From Planctomycetota bacterium (GTDB lineage Bacteria > Planctomycetota > Planctomycetia > Pirellulales > Pirellulaceae), in NCBI GenBank assembly GCA_029259935.1, contig JAJDEH010000266.1:1-12790 (forward strand): DNA of 12,790 nucleotides, written 5' to 3'. Each line of letters begins with the position of its first letter. Position 1 is the stretch's first letter. The position numbers were made by a program, and so were the translations under genes. The notes beneath the pieces were generated by a model. That model had not been told where the DNA came from and ran no database searches. It saw only the letters and a list, made by a program, of their open reading frames with translations. Below are positions 7,926-12,790 of this stretch, one piece after another.

Positions 7926-7980
7926 CCCGGTAGAGCCCGGTAGGGATTGCCGCCGCGCGCGGCAAATATTCGCGGCGGCG
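7926..7980. repeat. Tandem CCCGGTAG repeat and GC-rich hairpin between convergent genes
   Basis: CCCGGTAG occurs at 7926-7933 and 7936-7943. GCCGCCGCG (7949-7957) then pairs perfectly with CGCGGCGGC (7971-7979) around a 13-nt loop containing AAATATT. The element sits just after the protease stop codon and before the end of the convergent DUF3472 gene, so it may end transcription from both sides. It has no T tract, so a dispersed REP-like intergenic repeat is also possible. Confidence 0.4.
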
Positions 7981-8046
7981 CTTCGACGATGTGCCCGATG
8001 ACCGACTTGAAAGCGGGCGGTAGCAAGAGATCCGCCGAGCGTTTTA

Positions 8047-9045
8047 CTAATTCGTCGAGCGGTCCAACGAACCCGTCTCATTGATAATGGCCTGCGGTTT
8101 GATCGACGTGCCGCTGGCGATTTCGCTGTTGTCCGATTGATAGAATTTGGCGACATGAGCGCACTTGCCATACGCTCTGGGTGTCATTTTTTGCAGATCG
8201 ACCGTTTCGTTATTTGCCGTTGGTGGATAGATCTTGATGGCCGCCTTGGGCATAAACGTGCAAACGCGAGGGTCTGGCTTGCCGTGATCCGCGTCGCCAA
8301 TCTTCTGATTGACCGTCATGCTGTAGTACTCGGTAAACATGCTGGCCCGCTTCTCGAGCCAACCCCAATCTCCCGGGACCTTGATGTCGCCGATGACGAC
8401 TTCACGTTTCGTCGACGTATCAGTAATCGAAGCACGCCACCACTCTGGTTCCTTCGGCTTTTTTGCGTCGCCCAGTTCATGAATCCGCAACCGATATTTC
8501 ACCCCTTCGCGCCAAGGATACTCGACTTTGCAACTCCAACCGCTCCCCTCGTGGCCGTAGGGCGCAACATAGCTGCCTTTGCCGCCGGGTCGGGCGTCGA
8601 GGGCATTCCAAATGGAAAAGATCGCCAAACGAGTACTCTTCACGAATCGGTTCGCATGGGGATTCGCGCGATCGGACTCGCTGGCTTGATGAATGGTGCC
8701 GACGGTCTGGAGGCCGAAATAGCCGTCCATTCCGCTTTTACTTCCCGCGAAGCCGAATTGATTGGCCCAATAATATCCAATGTAGCTGTCCCGTCCACGC
8801 GTTTTTTCGGGAATGGCGTAAACGCCCAATTCATTTCCCGGATCCTTGGTCACTTCGAAATAAAAATCCAGATTGTAGTAGCCAGTCTGCTGTTCGGTCT
8901 TGGGTTCATCCGGGAATAGATAACTAACAGCGGCGCAGCCACCCGGGCGGGTTCGCCAATAAGGCTCTTCGCCGCGCGTCACGTTGAGTGATACCAAGCA
9001 GCCCAACCAACAAACAAACTTGGTCAATTTTGCCGAACCGCACAT
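8047..9045 (-). CDS. Secreted DUF3472 domain protein
   Basis: The 332-residue product starts at ATG 9045. Residues 7-25 form a signal peptide with likely cleavage near TRG-EE (25-26). The rest matches the pattern I know for DUF3472: a beta-rich N-terminus, GYFGLQ (108-113), AIFSIWNA (141-148), GHEGSGW (164-170), W178 with GVKYRLRI (181-188), and W202-W203 followed by the ASITD strand. The domain is probably an extracellular beta-sandwich of the carbohydrate-binding kind; its biochemical role is not established. A C-terminal section with C262 and C295 follows the domain. No Shine-Dalgarno precedes the ATG, which is common in planctomycetes. A good -35 (TTGACA) lies about 75 bp upstream. The gene converges on the HtrA protease and diverges from the PcfJ gene. 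A 260-residue plus-strand ORF overlapping it is an antisense shadow. Confidence 0.82.
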   Translation of the reverse strand: MCGSAKLTKFVCWLGCLVSLNVTRGEEPYWRTRPGGCAAVSYLFPDEPKTEQQTGYYNLDFYFEVTKDPGNELGVYAIPEKTRGRDSYIGYYWANQFGFAGSKSGMDGYFGLQTVGTIHQASESDRANPHANRFVKSTRLAIFSIWNALDARPGGKGSYVAPYGHEGSGWSCKVEYPWREGVKYRLRIHELGDAKKPKEPEWWRASITDTSTKREVVIGDIKVPGDWGWLEKRASMFTEYYSMTVNQKIGDADHGKPDPRVCTFMPKAAIKIYPPTANNETVDLQKMTPRAYGKCAHVAKFYQSDNSEIASGTSIKPQAIINETGSLDRSTN

Positions 9046-9374
9046 AGCTTGGGAGCCTGGGTCTTAAGATTGGGGGGCTGTCACGTCCAAGGAACTAGTT
9101 AAAGGACACAACCACTCCGTGTCAAGTTCCAAATGCGATGCTCCAGCTGCAATGGCCAGCGCCTGGGTGCGCAACGAAGTATCGGCTTTCGTTTCGATTC
9201 GCATTCCTCACCGAACCTTGGAATTCCCTTCCGTGTCCAGAATCACGTGACACAACTCTACCCAATCCCCAAAGAAGGAGGAGACGATTGCGATGACTCA
9301 GAATCCGATACCCAAACACTGTTTAGGGTTCAGCCGCGCGGCACCCTTCCACCCACGACAACATCGAGAGGACC
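9046..9374. other. Divergent intergenic region between DUF3472 and PcfJ genes
   Basis: This stretch holds a minus-strand promoter candidate (9097-9125) flanked by GGAACT (9091-9096) and AGTTCC (9125-9130), which are inverted copies. Further right is a strong ribosome binding site, AAGGAGG (9275-9281), serving a small ORF that overlaps the next gene. A 125-residue plus-strand frame from 9133 runs into the PcfJ gene in another frame and looks like chance. No RNA gene was recognised. Confidence 0.55.
9097..9125 (-). promoter_or_regulatory. Candidate sigma-70 promoter for the DUF3472 gene
   Basis: On the minus strand, TTGACA (9125-9120) matches the -35 consensus exactly. After a 17-nt spacer comes TTAACT (9102-9097), a weak -10 with 3 of 6 matches. 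The start codon is about 50 nt downstream. The -35 overlaps another GGAACTT (9130-9124), the same box found before the HtrA protease gene. Confidence 0.4.
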
Positions 9375-9490
9375 ATGGATCGAAAGAAGGCATCCACAAG
9401 AACCGACAAGGCGGATCCCGAACTGCGCGAACACATTGTTGGTCTCGGCCTGGATACGATCGAGCAGTATCGAGAATGGTGCGGCCTTAA
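9293..9490 (+). CDS. Possible 65-residue leader peptide overlapping the PcfJ gene start
   Basis: ATG 9293 follows a consensus Shine-Dalgarno, AAGGAGG (9275-9281), with an 11-nt spacer that is slightly long. The frame runs 65 codons and ends inside the PcfJ gene, overlapping its first 116 bases in a different frame. The peptide is basic and rich in His, Arg and Pro, with no recognisable domain. The overlapped half is probably just a shadow of the PcfJ frame. The unusually good ribosome binding site is the reason to list it, since the PcfJ start itself has a poor one. Translation of this frame could carry ribosomes to the PcfJ start. Confidence 0.3.
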   Translation: MTQNPIPKHCLGFSRAAPFHPRQHREDHGSKEGIHKNRQGGSRTARTHCWSRPGYDRAVSRMVRP

Positions 9491-10877
9491 CGGCTTCAGC
9501 CAGAAGCTGAACAAGAACTGGAAGCAGCGGGGCCGCGAACGCTTCTACGTTCGAAGAGCGCACGCCCAGGAACGCCTAAAGCAAAAGAAACGCGAAAAGC
9601 GTAATCAGGCGGACGTCATTAAGGGAATCTGCGCCGGGGAACTCGGCAAAAACGATGTAACGCAGCCCTATCTGCAACGCCTCTGCGAAGTGGTCCGGAC
9701 CAACCGGGGTCCCCATCACGAACGCCAAGTCAACCGGCCAGCGCTCTTGGGCCTATTGACCCACCTGAATCGATGCCGAGCGAAGTTCTTCGACGGATCG
9801 TCGGTGATCGCCGAGTTGGGAGAGCTGCCCGGCAACACGTTCGTGGAAGCCTTGGCGCTAGCCGCCGCACATTATCGCGACTGGCAACGCCCGGTCGATG
9901 ATTGGAAGCCCCGTTCCCACAGCGCTCGGCGGCAATTCGCCTCGCTGTTACGGCATCTGTTCGTCCAATACGACGACATGCCGGCTTTCTTCGATTCGGT
10001 CTGGTTCGCTGGCCGCTCGGCGGAAGCCGCCCGGCGGAGGAAGTGGTATCTGTATGTCGGTCGCGGGCAGAACATTCGCAATTGCAAACTGCCGATTCCG
10101 TACACAAAGAAGATGGCCCATCATTTCATGCACGCTCCCAACGACCTAACCGTCATGCAGGCGTTTCGCTGGGGACAAGTGCTTGGTTTCGGCGGCGACG
10201 AAAGGCTGGCCCGAGCCCTGTTCGGTACGCGTCTGGCCGACAACTTTGAACAAGACGACTTCTGGTCGACGGTCATTCGCTGGTTCGCTTCGCATCCGAT
10301 GTTGGATCGAACGCATGTCGGGCCGATCGTGGACTATTTGCACTATCAGCGATTTGAACCCGAACACGTTTATGTCGCGCCCGGATATCAAGAAGAATCG
10401 CCACCCGCTCGGCCTCTGTTGTCGATGAGGGGCCGCACGCCGGAATCGCTGCTCCGCCAGGTCAACCGTTGGCATCGTAATTTGGCCAACAGCAACACAC
10501 ATCAAATTCGCCAATGGCCGCCCTGCGGAGTAGAGGGTTACGAATGGATAGAAGGCTCTCGCCACGGCGGCAACTGGAAACGCTGGACGATTCGCGAATT
10601 ACTGGGCAGCAGGGCGCTCGTCGCGGAGGGGCGTCAGATGAAGCATTGCGTGGCGACCTATGCCTCGTCGTGCGCTCGCGGTCATTGCTCGATCTGGACC
10701 ATGGAGGTTGAGTCCCAGGAAGGGCAAGTGAAGGCGATCACGATCGAAATTCGCAACCAAACTCGCACGATCTGTCAGGCTCGCGGCCGGTGGAATCGAA
10801 TCCCCAATGAAAAGGAACGCGGCGTTCTTCGTCGCTGGGCAGCCGCCGTGGGGCTGAGGATTACCAGCTATGTCTAG
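9375..10877 (+). CDS. PcfJ-like domain protein
   Basis: The 500-residue product is cytoplasmic, with no signal peptide or membrane segment. Its C-terminal part, residues 402-495, matches the PcfJ family: WTIRELLGSRALVAEG (404-419), MKHCVATYASSCARGHCSIW (422-441), a TIEIR strand (456-460), QARGRWNRIP (468-477) and a closing helix with W488. PcfJ was named from the Enterococcus conjugative plasmid pCF10; its activity is unknown. The conserved Cys/His residues (H424, C425, C433, H437, C438) could bind metal or act in catalysis. Residues 20-80 form an N-terminal module (GLDTIEQYREWC) followed by a strongly basic helix (about 47-77) that could contact nucleic acid. Residues 120-350 are helical with no recognised domain. 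ATG 9375 is the only start, as the frame closes at TAG 9324-9326, but only AGGA 2 nt away precedes it. No conjugation or plasmid genes are adjacent, so the chromosomal context gives no role. Confidence 0.8.
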   Translation: MDRKKASTRTDKADPELREHIVGLGLDTIEQYREWCGLNGFSQKLNKNWKQRGRERFYVRRAHAQERLKQKKREKRNQADVIKGICAGELGKNDVTQPYLQRLCEVVRTNRGPHHERQVNRPALLGLLTHLNRCRAKFFDGSSVIAELGELPGNTFVEALALAAAHYRDWQRPVDDWKPRSHSARRQFASLLRHLFVQYDDMPAFFDSVWFAGRSAEAARRRKWYLYVGRGQNIRNCKLPIPYTKKMAHHFMHAPNDLTVMQAFRWGQVLGFGGDERLARALFGTRLADNFEQDDFWSTVIRWFASHPMLDRTHVGPIVDYLHYQRFEPEHVYVAPGYQEESPPARPLLSMRGRTPESLLRQVNRWHRNLANSNTHQIRQWPPCGVEGYEWIEGSRHGGNWKRWTIRELLGSRALVAEGRQMKHCVATYASSCARGHCSIWTMEVESQEGQVKAITIEIRNQTRTICQARGRWNRIPNEKERGVLRRWAAAVGLRITSYV

Positions 10878-10987
10878 CGGTGATTGTACTCTCGCCCAAT
10901 TTTCGCCGTCCATTGCAACTGCGGATGCTGCCGGAATGCATTATACTGGGTACGGAATTACACCTGCTGTTTGAACGGAGAGAACTC

Positions 10988-12367
10988 TTGCTGACACTGC
11001 TGGGAAAAAGACACGGGACTTTTTGCGACGGCATCGCCAGACGAAGCTTTCTTCGAATCGGAGCAATTGGTTGCGGCGGTTTTGCCTTGCCGCACTGGCT
11101 GCGGGGCGAATCGCAATCGGTCCAGGCATCGACGGACCGCGCGGTGATCATGATTTACCTGCCTGGCGGCCCTACTCAGCACGAGACGTTCGATCCCAAG
11201 CCGGACGCGGCTAGGGAAATTCGCGGCTCGTATGCGCCGATCCGCAGCCGCACTCCCGGCGTTCAATTTTGCGAGCTGTTGCCCGAACTGGCGCGTTCGT
11301 CCGACCGGTTCTCGATCGTGCGAACCTTGGTAGGCATGGCCAATCGCCACGAATCTTTTCAATGTTACACGGGACGCCCCGGCGGTAGGAACGAAGACAA
11401 CGAACCGGCCGGCGGCTGGCCAGCGATTGGGTCCGTGGTTTCCAAGGTATTGGGGCCAGGGACAACCGGCGTGGTTCCCTACGTCGACGCCGCTCCGAAA
11501 ATGAGCTACCGGCCCTACAACAATCAAGGCGTTCACTTGGCGGGAAAACCGTCCTGGCCCGGCTTTACCGGGCATCAACATGCGCCCTTTACGTTGGAAG
11601 GCAAGGTCAAGTCGGACTTGGTCCTCAACGGCGTCGATCCAACGCGGCTAGAAGATCGTCGACAGTTACTCTCGTCGTTGAACCAACTCGAACGACAAGC
11701 CGAGGCGGCCGGACTAGACAGTTTTCAACAGCAGGCATTCGGGATGCTCACGTCCAACCGGCTGGCCGAAGCGTTGGATTTGGAAAAGGAACCGCTGGCG
11801 GCGCGCGAGCGATACGGCAAGGTCCAGCCGACCGATCCCAGCTTCGGTGGCGCGCCGCAAGATCCGCAACGACTCTTGTTGGCTCGTCGGCTTATTGAAG
11901 CCGGGGCCCGCTGTGTCACGGTCGCCTTTGGTGCCTGGGACTGGCATGCCAACCGTGAAGGCAGCATCGAGTATCTTTCGAAGAAGTATTTGCCGGTGTT
12001 CGATCATGCGTTGGCTACGTTGCTGGCGGACCTGGACGAACGCGGGTTGCTTTCTCGCACATCGGTCGTCGTGTGGGGCGAATTCGGACGCACTCCGAGA
12101 ATCAATGCCAAAGGGGGCCGCGACCATTGGCCCGCCACGCAGTCGGTGTTGCTGGCCGGTGGGGGCATGCAAGGCGGCCGAGTGGTTGGCCAGACCGATG
12201 CCGACGGCGGAGTTCCCGCGTCGCGGCCCGTCCACGTGCAAGAGGTTTTCGCCAGCCTGTACCGCAACCTGGGCATCGACCCGAATTCGACCAAGATTCC
12301 TGATCTGAACGGCCGGCCGCGGTATTTGGTGGATGCAAATCGTCAACCGCTTCACGAACTTTATTAA
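10988..12367 (+). CDS. DUF1501 protein, twin-arginine exported, TTG start
   Basis: The 459-residue product belongs to DUF1501, an alkaline-phosphatase/sulfatase-like fold that is very abundant in planctomycetes and has no proven activity. I place the start at TTG 10988, with GGAG (10977-10980) 7 nt upstream. That start gives [25 protein letters not shown], the usual N-terminus of the family. The frame also opens at GTG 10880, but the extra 36 residues do not fit the family. The twin-arginine motif RRSFLR is at 18-23, followed by a hydrophobic stretch to about 38, indicating folded export by Tat. Family motifs are [14 protein letters not shown] (58-71), [12 protein letters not shown] (119-130), [11 protein letters not shown] (318-328), WGEFGRTP (363-370) and GGRDHWP (376-382). 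DUF1501 genes usually pair with DUF1549/DUF1553 cytochrome-like genes; here the upstream gene encodes PcfJ and the downstream one a sulfatase. The downstream gap is 107 nt, so joint transcription with the sulfatase is possible. Confidence 0.92.
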   Translation: MLTLLGKRHGTFCDGIARRSFLRIGAIGCGGFALPHWLRGESQSVQASTDRAVIMIYLPGGPTQHETFDPKPDAAREIRGSYAPIRSRTPGVQFCELLPELARSSDRFSIVRTLVGMANRHESFQCYTGRPGGRNEDNEPAGGWPAIGSVVSKVLGPGTTGVVPYVDAAPKMSYRPYNNQGVHLAGKPSWPGFTGHQHAPFTLEGKVKSDLVLNGVDPTRLEDRRQLLSSLNQLERQAEAAGLDSFQQQAFGMLTSNRLAEALDLEKEPLAARERYGKVQPTDPSFGGAPQDPQRLLLARRLIEAGARCVTVAFGAWDWHANREGSIEYLSKKYLPVFDHALATLLADLDERGLLSRTSVVVWGEFGRTPRINAKGGRDHWPATQSVLLAGGGMQGGRVVGQTDADGGVPASRPVHVQEVFASLYRNLGIDPNSTKIPDLNGRPRYLVDANRQPLHELY

Positions 12368-12474
12368 TTATTAAGTTGTCCACAGTCGCTGATCATTCCG
12401 CGATCCATGCATATTCTTCTGTTTCGTTCTGTTCGCGGAGCGAACAACGACTTTCAAATACTCAAAGGACTAGC

Positions 12475-12790
12475 ATGCAAACTTGTCGCCTTATCAGCAG
12501 AATCCTCGCGGCGTGCGCGCTGACGGCGTTTGCGATTGTTTGGTCCAACCTCTCGGCCGCGGCCGAGCCTGCACCGCCTAACATCTTGTTCATCATGATC
12601 GACGACTTGGGGTGGATGGATCTGCACTGTCAAGGAAATGACCGCTTGCACACTCCCAACATCGACCGACTGGCAACCCAGGGGATGCGATTCACCGACG
12701 CCTACGCCGCGGCCCCGGTCTGTTCCCCCACTCGGGCGGCCGTTCTGACTGGCCTTTCTCCAGCAAGACTAAGAATCACCAACCACATCC
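12475..12790 (+). CDS. Type I sulfatase, N-terminal fragment cut by the window edge
   Basis: The first 105 codons are present and the rest is outside the window; usual family length is 450-550 residues. ATG 12475 has AAAGGA (12464-12469) 5 nt upstream. Residues 1-30 form a signal peptide ending near [21 protein letters not shown] (36-50) supplies the metal-binding aspartate pair D43-D44. CSPTR (83-87) is the site where Cys83 is converted to formylglycine, the catalytic residue; TG at 92-93 completes the signature. The variant with Thr at the fourth position (CSPTR rather than CSPSR) is common in this group. The enzyme should hydrolyse sulfate esters, probably on sulfated polysaccharides, outside the cytoplasm. 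The substrate cannot be told from this part. Confidence 0.92.
   Translation, partial: MQTCRLISRILAACALTAFAIVWSNLSAAAEPAPPNILFIMIDDLGWMDLHCQGNDRLHTPNIDRLATQGMRFTDAYAAAPVCSPTRAAVLTGLSPARLRITNHI

Noticed and set aside
8137..8919. 260-residue plus-strand ORF
   Set aside because: It is antisense to the DUF3472 gene, which has a signal peptide and family motifs. The antisense product has no recognisable domain and no ribosome binding site.
9133..9510. 125-residue plus-strand ORF upstream of the PcfJ gene
   Set aside because: It runs from intergenic sequence into the PcfJ gene in a different frame, has no Shine-Dalgarno and no domain.
10942..10947. TATACT as a -10 element for the DUF1501 gene
   Set aside because: The only -35-like sequence (TTGCAA, 10913-10918) is 23 nt away, too far for a standard promoter.
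12430..12446. Perfect 7-bp hairpin between the DUF1501 and sulfatase genes, considered as a terminator
   Set aside because: No T tract follows and the stem is short. It may be a minor leader structure, but nothing supports termination.
1..12790. CRISPR arrays, tRNA or rRNA genes, transposases, prophage or toxin-antitoxin genes
   Set aside because: Looked for by eye on both strands; no regular spaced repeats, cloverleaf-like sequence, or recognisable mobile or toxin-antitoxin proteins were seen.

Overview
The window reads as chromosomal DNA of a planctomycete, most likely in or near the Pirellulales. The evidence is the gene content: a von Willebrand A protein fused to an STN/secretin-like domain and a glycine-rich tract, a twin-arginine DUF1501 protein, a type I sulfatase with a CSPTR formylglycine site, a secreted DUF3472 protein, and an orphan secreted protein full of tyrosine and aspartate. 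The coding DNA is GC-rich and genes are well spaced on both strands, with few operons. No transposase, phage gene, CRISPR array, rRNA or tRNA was recognised.

Layout. Bases 1-2386 (minus) hold the vWA/STN protein, whose C-terminus lies beyond the left edge. A 380-base gap follows with three copies of a GATTAG/CTAATC hexamer and a long hairpin with a T-rich tail. Bases 2767-4191 (minus) encode the acidic Tyr/Asp-rich exported orphan. An AT-rich divergent promoter region (4192-4568) leads to an SLC13-type permease with two RCK_C (TrkA-C) domains (+, to 6473) and a terminator-like hairpin. An HtrA/DegP-type serine protease follows (6736-7920, +), with two GGAACTT boxes upstream of it. It converges on a DUF3472 protein (8047-9045, minus). 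A second divergent region (9046-9374) precedes a PcfJ-domain protein (9375-10877, +), which overlaps a small ORF that has a strong ribosome binding site. Last come a DUF1501 protein starting at TTG (10988-12367, +) and the start of a sulfatase (12475 to the right edge, +).

How the genes relate. Five of the eight larger proteins (vWA/STN, Tyr/Asp-rich, DUF3472, DUF1501, sulfatase) carry export signals, the HtrA protease is exported or membrane-anchored, and the permease is integral to the membrane, so the region is mostly cell-envelope. DUF1501 and the sulfatase are on one strand 107 bases apart and may be co-expressed; both families have an alkaline-phosphatase-like fold and are greatly expanded in planctomycetes. 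The other genes look independently transcribed.

I did not find a clear new multi-gene system. The items most worth following are the PcfJ gene with its overlapping leader ORF, the Tyr/Asp-rich orphan, the vWA/STN fusion, and the ECF-like GGAACTT boxes before the HtrA gene.
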